This document shows positions 45,944-54,622 of a stretch of 64,000 nucleotides of DNA, piece after piece. The position numbers and the translations under genes are program-made. Positions within the stretch are counted from its first letter, which is position 1. Each line of letters opens with the position of its first letter. The notes beneath the pieces are model-generated. The model had not been told where the DNA came from. It worked only from the letters and a program-made list of their open reading frames with translations, and made no database searches. Source of the DNA: JAJNBA01 sp963842295 (GTDB lineage: Bacteria; Actinomycetota; UBA4738; HRBIN12); contig CAWJFY010000009.1 in the NCBI GenBank assembly GCA_963842295.1, positions 1 to 64,000 on the forward strand. Reading direction: 5' to 3'.

Positions 45944-48262
45944 TTAGCTCGACGAGCCCTTCTCTGCGTCACGGAACCGGCGGCCGTGACGTCGGGGTCC
46001 GTGATCGGCGTCGCCCCTCGGCTCGCGCGGCTCACGTCGCTCACCACCGCGGTCGCCGCCTCGGTCGCCGCCTCGGTCACTCCCCGATGACCGCTCGCCT
46101 TCGGGAACCTCCCACTCCGGCCCGACGGGCTTCAAGCTGATCTTGCCCTGCGCGTCGACGTCCTCGACCAGCACCGTCAGCTTGTCGCCTTCCCTCACGG
46201 CCTCCTCCACGGAGTTGAGCCGCTTGCCCTTGCCCAACTTCGAGATGTGCACGAGACCGTCTCGGCCCGGCACGAGGTTCACGAAGGCGCCGAACGTCGT
46301 CGTCTTCACGACCGTGCCGTCGTACGTTTCACCCTGCAGGACGGGACGCGGGTTGGCGATCTCGTCGATCATCCGGGCGGCCTCGTCGGCGCCCTCGCCT
46401 TCGTGTGAGCCGATGAACACCGTGCCGTCGTCCTGGATATCGATGTCGGCTCCGGTCACCGCGATGATCTCGTTGATCCTCTTGCCCTTCGGGCCGATCA
46501 CCTCGCCGATCTTGTCGACGGGGATCTGGATCGTGATGATCCTCGGTGCGATCGGACTGACCGCTTCGCGCGGCGCCGAGATCGTCGACTCCATCACGTC
46601 CAGGATCGTGAAGCGAGCCTCACGAGCCTGCTCAAGCGCCCCGGTCAGTACCTCGGCCGGCATCCCGCTCACCTTCATGTCCAGCTGTATGGCCGTGACG
46701 AACTCGCGCGTGCCGGCGACCTTGAAGTCCATGTCGCCCAGCGCGTCCTCGGCGCCGAGGATGTCGGTCAGGGTCACGAACGTGCCCTCTTCCGCGATCA
46801 TGCCCATCGCGATGCCGCCGACCGGTGCCTTGATCGGCACACCGGCGTCCATCAGCGAGAGCGTGGACGCGCATACGCTGGCCATCGACGTGGAGCCGTT
46901 CGAGGCAAGGACGTCGGACACGAGTCGCAGCGTGTACGGGAACTCCTCCTCCGAGGGGACCACGGGGATGAGCGCGCGTTCGGCCAGCGCCCCGTGGCCG
47001 ATCTCCCTTCGGCGCGGCGAGCCGACGCGGCCCGTCTCACCGGTCGAGAACGGAGGGAAGTTGTAGTGGTGGATGTACCGCTTCGAATCCTCGAGATCGA
47101 GGGTGTCGATCATCTGGTTCATCCGAAGCATCCCGAGCGTCGTCACGTTCAAGGCCTGCGTGTCGCCCCGCTCGAACAGCGAGGACCCGTGAGCCCGAGG
47201 CAACAGCCCCACATGCGCCGAGAGCGGACGGATGTCCTTCGCCCCTCTGCCGTCGAGCCGGACTCCATCCGAGATCACGCGTTCGCGCATGACCTTCTTC
47301 TCGAGGGCCTTCCAGGCGGGCGAGAACTCCTGTCCTCTTTGAGCGAAGTCCTCGTCGCCCAACACCTGCGCCAGGTGGGCCCTGGCCTCGTCCTTGACCG
47401 CCGACATGTTGGATTCGCGCTCTTTCCGGTCAGGCACGAGCGAGGACCGAACCTTGTCCTTCGCGAAGGACTCGAGCGCATCCCAGAGATCGGACTGGTA
47501 CAGCGGATGGGGCTCGAAGTCCGACGGCTTCACGCCGACCGCCGCCAGGAACTCCTCTTGGAACTCGATGACCTCGGCGATGACCTGCTTCGCCCGTTCG
47601 AGGCCTTGGGCGACGACCTCCTCGGTGGGTGCCGTGGCGCCTTCACCGGCCGCGAGGAGGGGCCAGGTCATGTCGGGGGCCTCGCCCTCGATCATCAGGA
47701 TGTCGATCCCACCCTGGTCGTTCTTGGAGCCGGCCACGACGATGTCGAAGGTCGCCTCGTCGAGCTCCTGGAACGAAGGATTCACGGCCCATTCGTTCCC
47801 GATCAGGCCGAGGCGGACGGCGCCGACCGGACCGTCGAACGGCAGACCGGCGATCCCGACCGCGAGCGATGCCGCGTTCATCGCGGGGATGTCGTACGCG
47901 TTGGCCATGTCGACCGACAGGACCGTGATGACGACCTGGACCTCGTCCCGGTAGCCCTCGCGGAACGAAGGCCTCAGGGGCCGGTCGATCAAGCGCGCGG
48001 TGAGGATCGCCGTCTCGGACGGACGTCCCTCGCGACGGAAGAAGCTGCCGGGGATCTTGCCGCGCGCGTACATCCGCTCCTCGACATCGATCGTGAGCGG
48101 GAAGAAGTCGATCCCTTCGCGTGGCGCGGAGCTCACGCACGTGGCCAGGACCATGGTGTCGCCGTAGCGTGCGACGGCGGCGCCGTCGGCGAGCTTCGCG
48201 AACGTGCCTGACTCGAGGAGCAGATCCTTGCTGCCGATCTGCCGTGACATGCTGGTGGCCAT
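45944..48262 (-). CDS. pnp: polyribonucleotide nucleotidyltransferase (PNPase)
   Basis: 772 residues from ATG 48262, which has an AGGAGG ribosome-binding site; an ATG ten codons upstream lacks one. Two RNase PH domains are followed by a KH domain (IGEVIGPKGKRINEIIAVTG) and an S1 domain (GTVVKTTTFGAFVNLVPGRD). The catalytic-core FSTGETGRVGSPRRREIGHG is intact. The C-terminus is a hydrophilic Gly/Asp/Arg tail (DRGGDRGGDRGGERREPREP). It performs phosphorolytic 3'-5' RNA decay. It lies downstream of rpsO, the standard order. Confidence 0.97.
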   Translation of the reverse strand: MATSMSRQIGSKDLLLESGTFAKLADGAAVARYGDTMVLATCVSSAPREGIDFFPLTIDVEERMYARGKIPGSFFRREGRPSETAILTARLIDRPLRPSFREGYRDEVQVVITVLSVDMANAYDIPAMNAASLAVGIAGLPFDGPVGAVRLGLIGNEWAVNPSFQELDEATFDIVVAGSKNDQGGIDILMIEGEAPDMTWPLLAAGEGATAPTEEVVAQGLERAKQVIAEVIEFQEEFLAAVGVKPSDFEPHPLYQSDLWDALESFAKDKVRSSLVPDRKERESNMSAVKDEARAHLAQVLGDEDFAQRGQEFSPAWKALEKKVMRERVISDGVRLDGRGAKDIRPLSAHVGLLPRAHGSSLFERGDTQALNVTTLGMLRMNQMIDTLDLEDSKRYIHHYNFPPFSTGETGRVGSPRRREIGHGALAERALIPVVPSEEEFPYTLRLVSDVLASNGSTSMASVCASTLSLMDAGVPIKAPVGGIAMGMIAEEGTFVTLTDILGAEDALGDMDFKVAGTREFVTAIQLDMKVSGMPAEVLTGALEQAREARFTILDVMESTISAPREAVSPIAPRIITIQIPVDKIGEVIGPKGKRINEIIAVTGADIDIQDDGTVFIGSHEGEGADEAARMIDEIANPRPVLQGETYDGTVVKTTTFGAFVNLVPGRDGLVHISKLGKGKRLNSVEEAVREGDKLTVLVEDVDAQGKISLKPVGPEWEVPEGERSSGSDRGGDRGGDRGGERREPREPRGDADHGPRRHGRRFRDAEKGSSS

Positions 48263-48354
48263 AGGCCTTGTACCTCCTGTTGTGGGCGGCACCTCGTGGC
48301 GCCGCGGCTGCGGGAGGCGGCGGGCCGGTTGTCAGTGGTGGGCCTCCGGCGTGT

Positions 48355-48388
48355 GGTGCTGGGCGCTGCGCGAGGTGCTGGGCGCTGC
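48355..48388. repeat. 15-nt direct repeat in the pnp 5' region
   Basis: GGTGCTGGGCGCTGC occurs at 48355-48369 and again at 48374-48388, a 19-nt period. It lies about 95-125 nt upstream of pnp, in the rpsO-pnp spacer where pnp leader structures are found in other bacteria. Confidence 0.6.
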
Positions 48389-48503
48389 ACGCCGTCCGGG
48401 GGTCCGCGACTGAGAACCGACCATGATGGAGCTCCTCCGCCTCCGATCGGTCGGTCAGTGGGTCGTTGGCATCACTCCTTCGCTGCGCTCCTGACGCTCG
48501 AGG

Positions 48504-48773
48504 TCAACGGCGCAGACCGAGCTTCGCGATAAGCGCCCGGTAGCGCTCGATGTCCTCACGCTTGATGTACTCCAGGAGCCTTCGCCGCCGTCCCACCATC
48601 TTGAGCAGACCCCGCCGGGACGCATGGTCCTGCTTGTGGGTCTTCAGATGCTCGGTGAGTTCAGCGATCCGCCGCGTCAGCACCGCGACCTGCACATCGG
48701 CAGATCCCGTATCGCCGCTGGTGAGCGCGTGCTCCTGGATGATCTCGTGCTTGGCTTCTTTGGTCAGCGTCAT
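48504..48773 (-). CDS. rpsO: 30S ribosomal protein S15
   Basis: 89 residues, standard length. It has the S15 core TGSADVQVAVLTRRIAELTE and LKTHKQDHASRRGLLKMVGR, and the C-terminal RRRLLEYIKREDIERYRALI. It binds the central domain of 16S rRNA. Its ATG overlaps the stop of the acyltransferase gene upstream, and pnp follows after a 241-nt spacer. Confidence 0.98.
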   Translation of the reverse strand: MTLTKEAKHEIIQEHALTSGDTGSADVQVAVLTRRIAELTEHLKTHKQDHASRRGLLKMVGRRRRLLEYIKREDIERYRALIAKLGLRR

Positions 48774-50155
48774 GGTTGCAGGTCAAGGCTACCAGCACCG
48801 TCCTCGTCCCGGCGATCAAGAGACGCTGAAGTCGCAGCTCGAACGGCATCTACGAGGTGGGCGCGGCGGGCGCGGAGGTCCTCGACCACGCCCGACGCCG
48901 CGGCCAGCCTCCTGAGACCCAGGCGCGCCCGCCGCGCCCGGATCGCCCGCCCGACGGACCACAGGGCGGCGAGGCCGCAGATCGGCCCGACGAGGAGGGT
49001 GAGGAGCCAGGCGTGCGGGGCGGCGTCGAGCACGAGCCACCTGAGGACAGCCCAGTTCGTCGTGAAGAGGACGATCGCGGAGAGGAACTTGGCGGTCGCG
49101 TGCGTCACCGGAGGCATCGGCCGGCGTCCGACCGCGTACACGCCGATCGCCGGCACCGCGTTGGCGACGAGCCCGATCGCGGCGAACGGCGCGAGCACGA
49201 GCGTCAGGATCCACCCGATCCTGCTCCGACGCGCGAACGCCGCTTCCGCTCCTGGCGCCGCCACGGCATCGGGGATCTGCGCCGTCGAGAGCGCCTCGCG
49301 GTAGTCGATGGCCGCCGCGCGGACGGCCGCCTCGAGCTGCGACGGCGCGTCCGCGAGCCGGTCGGCCAGCCGCTCCACCTCCCCCACCGGCGGCCGCCCC
49401 CGGGGATCCCCACGCTCCCATCTGAGGGCCACGTTGGCCGCCAGGCGGAGCGCGGATCGCTGCTCCGCGCTCCGGAAGTCGATCGCGGCATCGGTCAGTC
49501 TCGCCTCGATCGTGCTCGTGAGCGCGGCGACGGCCTCGCGGTCGGTCTCGTCGGGGGGAACGGACGGATTCGTCGCCAGGTCCGAGTCCATCTCGATGGG
49601 CTGGCCGATGCGAACGTAGGCGCGAGAGCGCGCCCGCTGCTTGTCCTCGGCGATCAGGCCGACCGGCACGATCCGGAGGCCCATCGCACCGCGCGCATGC
49701 GCGCCGAGGGCGATCCGCGCGGCGCCGGTCCGGATGGGAAGCAGGTGCGCTTCGTCGCTCGCCTCCCCCTCCGGGAAGATCCCGATCGCGCCCCCTTCGC
49801 GCAGGTGTGCGAAACAGGCGGCGAACGTGTCGACGTTGCGGCGCGTCCCCGTACCGTCTCCCTCGGCATCCTTCGCGCGATGAACGGGGATCGCACCGGC
49901 GAACGCGAGCAGCGGCCGGAGCGGCAGGATCCGGAACAACGACGCCATCGCGAGGAACCGGACGGGCCGAGGGACCGTCGCGACCAAGAGCGCGGGGTCG
50001 ACGAACCCGCCGTGATGGTTGGCCACGAGCAGGACGGGCCCCGTGCGTGGGATGCGCTCGAGGCCTGTGACCTCCACGGCACGGAACCAACCGAAGGTCG
50101 CGGCTCTGGCGATCGTCCGCACGAGCCGGTCGGCGAGTCGCCGCATGGGGCGCAT
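48770..50155 (-). CDS. PlsC-type lysophospholipid acyltransferase with a C-terminal membrane extension
   Basis: 461 residues from ATG 50155. The acyltransferase motifs are VANHHGGFVDPALLVA (the NHxxxxD catalytic pair, about 45-60), an RFLAMASLF block, and GIFPEGEASDEAHLLPIRTG (FPEG motif). It would acylate a lysophospholipid or glycerol phosphate at the membrane. After the enzyme domain (~250 residues) comes a ~200-residue extension with three or four hydrophobic helices (TLVLAPFAAIGLVANAVPAI, LLTLLVGPICGLAALWSV). The stop overlaps the rpsO start (ATGA), an odd coupling of a lipid enzyme to a ribosomal protein. Confidence 0.87.
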   Translation of the reverse strand: MRPMRRLADRLVRTIARAATFGWFRAVEVTGLERIPRTGPVLLVANHHGGFVDPALLVATVPRPVRFLAMASLFRILPLRPLLAFAGAIPVHRAKDAEGDGTGTRRNVDTFAACFAHLREGGAIGIFPEGEASDEAHLLPIRTGAARIALGAHARGAMGLRIVPVGLIAEDKQRARSRAYVRIGQPIEMDSDLATNPSVPPDETDREAVAALTSTIEARLTDAAIDFRSAEQRSALRLAANVALRWERGDPRGRPPVGEVERLADRLADAPSQLEAAVRAAAIDYREALSTAQIPDAVAAPGAEAAFARRSRIGWILTLVLAPFAAIGLVANAVPAIGVYAVGRRPMPPVTHATAKFLSAIVLFTTNWAVLRWLVLDAAPHAWLLTLLVGPICGLAALWSVGRAIRARRARLGLRRLAAASGVVEDLRARRAHLVDAVRAATSASLDRRDEDGAGSLDLQP

Positions 50156-50178
50156 GGTCGCAGCTCTACGATGTCCGT

Positions 50179-50823
50179 GTGTGGCGGAGCGATCGTCTCG
50201 GAGCACTGTGCGGGTTGCTCGGACCCGTCGCCTTCACGGGGGCCTGGTTGCTGGCCCAGCGCCGCCAGGATGAGTACCAGGTCCGACACGAGCACATCAG
50301 CGGCCTGGCGGCGAAGGATGCGAACGACCCGCAGGTGATGACGGCGGGGTTCGTCGCGCTCGGCGGCTGCACGGTCGTGTTCGCGTCGGCGCTGGAACGC
50401 AGGCTCGGCCCGCGGGCCGGCGTGGGTCCCGCCCTGATCGGGGTCGCGGGCCTCGCCACGATCGTGGCCGGCATCTTCCGGCGGGATCGGCGGTCGAACT
50501 ACCCGGCACCGGGCGAGCCCGAAGGACAGTCGTGGGAGAACGACGTCCACGACACCGCCGCCGTCGTCGGCGGGATCGCCGGCACGGTCGGCTTGGTCGC
50601 GCTCGCGCCGCGCCTCGCGCAGGACCAGGCGTTCCGGGACCTTGCGCGGCCCGCGCTCGGCGCCGCCGGCGCGAGCGCGGGCCTCTCGACGTGGTTCCTC
50701 CGCGACGTCGTCCGGCCCGGGAACGGCTTGCTCCAGCGCGCGAACATGACGATCCCGCTCGCATTCATGGCAAGGCTCGCCCTGCGGATGTTCCGTCAGT
50801 CCACTCATCAGGGTCGGTCGTAG
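50179..50823 (+). CDS. DUF998 family membrane protein
   Basis: 214 residues from GTG 50179 with about six hydrophobic stretches. The pattern LGALCGLLGPVAFTGAWLLA, then EYQVRHEHISGLAAKDANDP and a mid-protein ENDVHDTAAVVGGIAG, fits DUF998 membrane proteins, which conserve an extracytoplasmic His in the Asn/His-Asp loop. The function is unknown. It is divergent from the acyltransferase (23-nt gap) and its last 59 nt overlap the 3' end of ribF on the other strand. Confidence 0.75.
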   Translation: MWRSDRLGALCGLLGPVAFTGAWLLAQRRQDEYQVRHEHISGLAAKDANDPQVMTAGFVALGGCTVVFASALERRLGPRAGVGPALIGVAGLATIVAGIFRRDRRSNYPAPGEPEGQSWENDVHDTAAVVGGIAGTVGLVALAPRLAQDQAFRDLARPALGAAGASAGLSTWFLRDVVRPGNGLLQRANMTIPLAFMARLALRMFRQSTHQGRS

Positions 50824-51748
50824 GCACCGCAGCGCGGGTTCGCTCCACGTCGTCGGCGATCGCGGCCACGAGCTCGCCGATGGAGTCGAACTTCACCTCG
50901 TCGCGCAGCCGCTCCCAGAACTCGACCGAGAGGGTGTCACCTCGGAGCTCGTCGTCCGGGAAGTCGAGCAGGAACGCTTCGACATGCAGCGGCTCCGTCC
51001 CGAACGTCGGGTTCGTCCCCACGTCGATCGCCGCGACGTAGCGGCTTCCTCCCGCGAGTTCCGCGACACCGGCATAGATCCCCTGCCCCGGAAGGAGCAA
51101 CCGGGGCCATGTGCGGAGGTTCGCGGTCGGGTAGCCGAGGCCTTTGCCGCGACCCGCTCCGGACACCACCTCGCCGTCGACGACGTACCGCCGCCCGAGC
51201 GCCGTCCGGGGCCAGTGCAGGTCCCCGTTCGAAAGCGCCTCCCGGATGGAGGACGACGAGACGACCCGGCCATCGATCGTGAACAGGCCAACCTCGTCCG
51301 CTGCCATTCCCAACGGCTCGCCAACCTCGCGCAGCGTGGCCACGGTGCCGGCCGCGCGATGCCCGAAGGTGAAGTTGGCGCCGACGCGGGCGTGCGCCGC
51401 GTGCAGCCCGTCGATCAACACGTCTCGAACGAAGCCCTCGGCTGAGACCCGCGAGAACTCCTTCGTGAACTCAAGCACGACCAGGACGTCGACCCCACAC
51501 GCATCGATCAGCTCTGCCTTCCTCTCGACGGTGGTGAGCAGACGCGGCTCCTCGCCCGGAGTGAGGATCTCCCGAGGATGCCGGTCGAACGTCACAGCGA
51601 CGCTCCGCGCGTCCCGCTCCTTGGCCGCCTCGACCGTCCGGCGGATGACCTCCTGATGCCCCAGATGGACGCCGTCGAAGAACCCGATCGTCACGACCGA
51701 CGGGCCGTCGGGAAGTGGGAGGTTCCGCGGACCCCGGACGATGTCCAT
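50765..51748 (-). CDS. ribF: bifunctional riboflavin kinase / FAD synthetase
   Basis: 327 residues from ATG 51748 (MDIVRGPRNLPLPDGPSVVT); an ATG/GTG 12 codons upstream is less likely. The adenylyltransferase domain has GFFDGVHLGHQ and SSSSIREAL (about 160); the kinase domain has GRGKGLGYPTANLRTWPRLL and the catalytic Glu in HVEAFLLDF. It phosphorylates riboflavin to FMN and adenylates FMN to FAD. It lies near truB as in many bacteria, but a small gene intervenes. No FMN riboswitch was recognised. Confidence 0.96.
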   Translation of the reverse strand: MDIVRGPRNLPLPDGPSVVTIGFFDGVHLGHQEVIRRTVEAAKERDARSVAVTFDRHPREILTPGEEPRLLTTVERKAELIDACGVDVLVVLEFTKEFSRVSAEGFVRDVLIDGLHAAHARVGANFTFGHRAAGTVATLREVGEPLGMAADEVGLFTIDGRVVSSSSIREALSNGDLHWPRTALGRRYVVDGEVVSGAGRGKGLGYPTANLRTWPRLLLPGQGIYAGVAELAGGSRYVAAIDVGTNPTFGTEPLHVEAFLLDFPDDELRGDTLSVEFWERLRDEVKFDSIGELVAAIADDVERTRAAVPTTDPDEWTDGTSAGRALP

Positions 51749-51814
51749 AGCCGTGGGAGGGTACCGGCCAGACCACCGCGTCACGCCTATGAGTCAGGCC
51801 GAGAAGCCCGGGTC

Positions 51815-52087
51815 CTAGGAGGTGAGACAACCGCTCTCGACGAGTGCGGCGTGCTGCTCTTCGAAGGCCCGGCGGAGCCCTCCGATCAGATCCTGCGTGT
51901 CTCCTGCTTGTCGGGCCCGATCCCACGCCGCTCTCGCCTCGGCTTCCGCCTCGACGAGTCTCTGGCAGCGCTCCGACGTCATCGGGCTCTCGGCGCGGGC
52001 GCACGCCACGAGGAGTACTGCCACCACCGCTCGACCGAACGTCACCTGGGCCACCGTAGGCGTCGCGGTGATCCGTTCGCAAGGCAC
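51815..52087 (-). CDS. small putative lipoprotein, 90 residues
   Basis: The N-terminal stretch VTFGRAVVAVLLVACARAES contains a lipobox-like LVAC at about residues 26-29, and the rest is a charged helical segment (SERCQRLVEAEAEARAAWDR, then GGLRRAFEEQHAALVESGC) suitable for a coiled coil, with two more Cys. The frame is open with reasonable codon use but has no clear ribosome-binding site. I know no family. It lies between truB and ribF on the same strand. A spurious frame cannot be excluded. Confidence 0.5.
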   Translation of the reverse strand: MPCERITATPTVAQVTFGRAVVAVLLVACARAESPMTSERCQRLVEAEAEARAAWDRARQAGDTQDLIGGLRRAFEEQHAALVESGCLTS

Positions 52088-52123
52088 ACACGGCGCTCCC
52101 GAGGGGTTGATGAACCTCGAAGA

Positions 52124-52972
52124 TCACCCCGGAGCGAGGATGACCTGAGGCCGGGCGCGAGGCCCGTCGTCCTCGTAGACGCCGATCAGGCGACCGTCCG
52201 GTCCGAAGACGGCGTAGGGGCCGGTCAGACCTGCCGGGCCGAGCGGCCTCCCGTGGGAGGCCGCGAGGGCCTCCTCGGTATCGAGGTCGAGACGCGGGAG
52301 GTGGCCCACGGCCGCGTCGATCGGAAGGGGATCGCCGGCACCGTCCGGCGCGACGGCGTCGTCGACCGCGTACGGCCCGATCGCCGTTCGGCGGAGCGCC
52401 GTGAGATGGGCGCCGCACATCAGGGCGGCGCCCACGTCGGCGGCGAGCACGCGCACGTACGTGCCACCCGAGCACGTCACCCGGAACGTCACATCCGGAG
52501 GATCGAAGGACACCAGGTCGAAGGCGTCGACGCGGATCGGTCGCGGGTTCGCCTCGAGGCGCTCGCCCTCCCGAGCCGCCTCGTAGAGCTTCCGGCCGCC
52601 GACCTTCACCGCGCTGTACGCCGGCGGCCGTTGGAGGGACTCCCCGACCAGTGCTCGCATCGCCGCTGCGACCTCCACCTCGGTGACGTCGACCGCCGCC
52701 TCGCGAACGACATCACCTTGGGCGTCCAGCGTGGCCGTCTCCACACCCAGCCGAAGCGTCCCCTCGTAGGCCTTGGGCAGACCGCCGAGGAAGCGAAGCA
52801 GGCGAGTCGCGCGACCGATCCCGATCAGGAGTAGCCCGGTCGCCATCGGATCGAGCGTCCCGGCGTGTCCGACCTTCCTCGTGCCGAGCGCACGTCGTAC
52901 GACGTCGACGACGTCGTGCGACGTCACCCCCGAAGGCTTGTCGACCAAGAGCAAACCCTCCGCCGGAGTCAC
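52124..52972 (-). CDS. truB: tRNA pseudouridine(55) synthase
   Basis: 282 residues. The catalytic Asp lies in KVGHAGTLDPMATGLLLIGI (about 35-54); the N-terminus is LLLVDKPSGVTSHDVVDVVR, and SGGTYVRVLAADVGAAL is the third family motif. It makes pseudouridine 55 in the tRNA T-loop. GTG start. It is the last gene of the rimP-to-truB series, 7 nt after nrnA. Confidence 0.97.
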   Translation of the reverse strand: MTPAEGLLLVDKPSGVTSHDVVDVVRRALGTRKVGHAGTLDPMATGLLLIGIGRATRLLRFLGGLPKAYEGTLRLGVETATLDAQGDVVREAAVDVTEVEVAAAMRALVGESLQRPPAYSAVKVGGRKLYEAAREGERLEANPRPIRVDAFDLVSFDPPDVTFRVTCSGGTYVRVLAADVGAALMCGAHLTALRRTAIGPYAVDDAVAPDGAGDPLPIDAAVGHLPRLDLDTEEALAASHGRPLGPAGLTGPYAVFGPDGRLIGVYEDDGPRARPQVILAPG

Positions 52973-52979
52973 GAGAGAT

Positions 52980-53957
52980 TCACGACGCCTGGCGGAGCGC
53001 CTCCACGAGGCGTTCGATCGTTCCCTCTGGACCGTGTTCGGACGTATACCCGGCCGCGAGACGGTGCCCGCCTCCGCCGAACGACGATGCCACCACAGAG
53101 AGGTCGTGCCCCCCTCGGGACCGTACGCTCACCTTGAACCGCCCGTCTCGCTGCTGCTTCAGCACCGCGGCGACGTCGACGTCACGGGCCGACCGGATCA
53201 CGTCGATCACGTCGTCCGTATCGCCCGGTCCGACGCCCGCCTCGGCGAGATCGGCCTGCGTGATGTACGTCCAGACCACGCTCGCCTCGGGCACCTCCGA
53301 CATCCGACCGAGCGCGGTCCCCAGCAGTCGAAGGAACGACGGATCGTTGTCCTCGTACATCGCCCGCACGAGCGCCGCGTGGTCGAAGTCATGCTCGCGC
53401 AACCGGGCGGCGACCCTGAGCGTGTCCGGGGTCGTCGCCTGGTACTGGAACCGCCCGGTGTCCGTCACCAAGCCGGCGTACAGACACACGGCGACGTCAC
53501 GATCGAAGCCACCGCCCATCGTCTCGATCAGACGGAAGACAAGCTCGCACGTGGACGACGCGTCTGGGTCGACAAGGCGAACGGTGCCGTAGCCGTCGTT
53601 CGACCGGTGATGATCGATCCAGATCAGCTCGCCCGCTCGTGAGGCCGACGCCCCCAGCACACCCAAACGGTCGAAGGACGCGCAGTCGCAGGTCACCATC
53701 ACCGCGGGCTCCGCCGGGAACCCGCTCGGGGGAACCAGGTGATCCGTCCCGGGCAGCAGTGTGGCCCACCGCGGCAGATCCAGCGGCTCGTTGCCGTACG
53801 AGCACACCGTCACGGTCCCCCGTGCTCGCAGGTAGTTCGAGAGCCCGAGCATCGACCCAAGCGCGTCGGCGTCCGGGTTCATGTGACACGCGAGGGCGAC
53901 CTCATCGGCGTCCGAGAGGATCTCGGCGGCCCCGAGCAGGGCTTCTGCCTCAGTCAT
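52980..53957 (-). CDS. nrnA: DHH/DHHA1 phosphoesterase, NrnA-like (oligoribonuclease / pAp phosphatase)
   Basis: 325 residues from ATG 53957, overlapping the rbfA stop by 8 nt. The DHH domain carries CHMNPDADALGSMLGL, VTCDCASFDRLG and the DHHRSN triad (about 118-123). The DHHA1 domain carries VSVRSRGGHDLSVVASSFGG and GGGGHRLAAGYT. It degrades short RNA and dephosphorylates pAp, complementing RNase Y, RNase J and PNPase encoded nearby. The first DHH motif reads MNPDADALG where DPDADALG is usual, one residue changed. Confidence 0.93.
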   Translation of the reverse strand: MTEAEALLGAAEILSDADEVALACHMNPDADALGSMLGLSNYLRARGTVTVCSYGNEPLDLPRWATLLPGTDHLVPPSGFPAEPAVMVTCDCASFDRLGVLGASASRAGELIWIDHHRSNDGYGTVRLVDPDASSTCELVFRLIETMGGGFDRDVAVCLYAGLVTDTGRFQYQATTPDTLRVAARLREHDFDHAALVRAMYEDNDPSFLRLLGTALGRMSEVPEASVVWTYITQADLAEAGVGPGDTDDVIDVIRSARDVDVAAVLKQQRDGRFKVSVRSRGGHDLSVVASSFGGGGHRLAAGYTSEHGPEGTIERLVEALRQAS

Positions 53958-54309
53958 CCGATCCTTCCCCACGATGGAGCCGGCCGATGATCTCCTCGAT
54001 CCGTTCGTGCTGCGCGACCGTCTGATCCACCTGGAACTCGAGCTCGGGAAGCTTCCGCAGGCGGACCTGCCGCCCGAGTGTCCGTCGCAGGTGCGCGGTC
54101 GCCGACCGGAGCCCCGCGGCCGTCGCCCGCTGTTGCTTGTCGTCCCCGAGCACCGTGTACGAGACCCAGGCGCGTCGCAGGTCGGCGGTCACCTGCACGC
54201 CGATGACCGTGACGAAGCCGATCCGCGGATCCTTCAGTCGCTGGATCTCCTCCGCGAGGATCTCGCGGAACTCCTCCGCCACTCGAGCTCTCCGGGCACC
54301 TTGTGGCAC
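53950..54309 (-). CDS. rbfA: 30S ribosome-binding factor RbfA
   Basis: 119 residues from a GTG at 54309. The KH-like core is recognisable: RVAEEFREILAEEIQRLKDP, IGFVTVIGVQVTADLRRAWV, and LRRTLGRQVRLRKLPELEFQ with the family's P-x-L-x-F. It assists maturation of the 16S rRNA 5' end during 30S assembly. It lies 19 nt after ylxP in the infB operon. Confidence 0.95.
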   Translation of the reverse strand: MPQGARRARVAEEFREILAEEIQRLKDPRIGFVTVIGVQVTADLRRAWVSYTVLGDDKQQRATAAGLRSATAHLRRTLGRQVRLRKLPELEFQVDQTVAQHERIEEIIGRLHRGEGSDD

Positions 54310-54328
54310 GTCATCCCCTCCGCGTCGT

Positions 54329-54622
54329 TCAATCTTCCGGCGAGTGGAGAGTCAGGTCACTGTCGATGATCTCCACCTCGGCCCACCGTTCGACGAACCG
54401 TTCCACCGAGTGCATCACCTTCTTGAGGTGATACCCCTCTGCGGCCACGGCGGCGACGCCGAGCTCCGCCCGCTGCCACTTGTCCTGATAGGCGGTCTCC
54501 GCGACCGCGACCTCGAACGTGGACCGGATCCCGCTCGACAGGGTCTTGACCACGTGACGCTTCTCCTTCAACGACCCGCAGGCCGGGATCCGTAGGTCGA
54601 GCCGAAGAGCGGCCATCAGCAT
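54329..54622 (-). CDS. DUF503 / YlxP-like protein
   Basis: 97 residues; the ATG at 54622 shares one base with the infB stop (TGATG). It matches DUF503: ALRLDLRIPACGSLKEKRHV at the N-terminus and AELGVAAVAAEGYHLKKVMH in the middle. The family is small, found between infB and rbfA in Gram-positive and actinobacterial genomes, with a presumed but unproven link to ribosome assembly. Confidence 0.93.
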   Translation of the reverse strand: MLMAALRLDLRIPACGSLKEKRHVVKTLSSGIRSTFEVAVAETAYQDKWQRAELGVAAVAAEGYHLKKVMHSVERFVERWAEVEIIDSDLTLHSPED

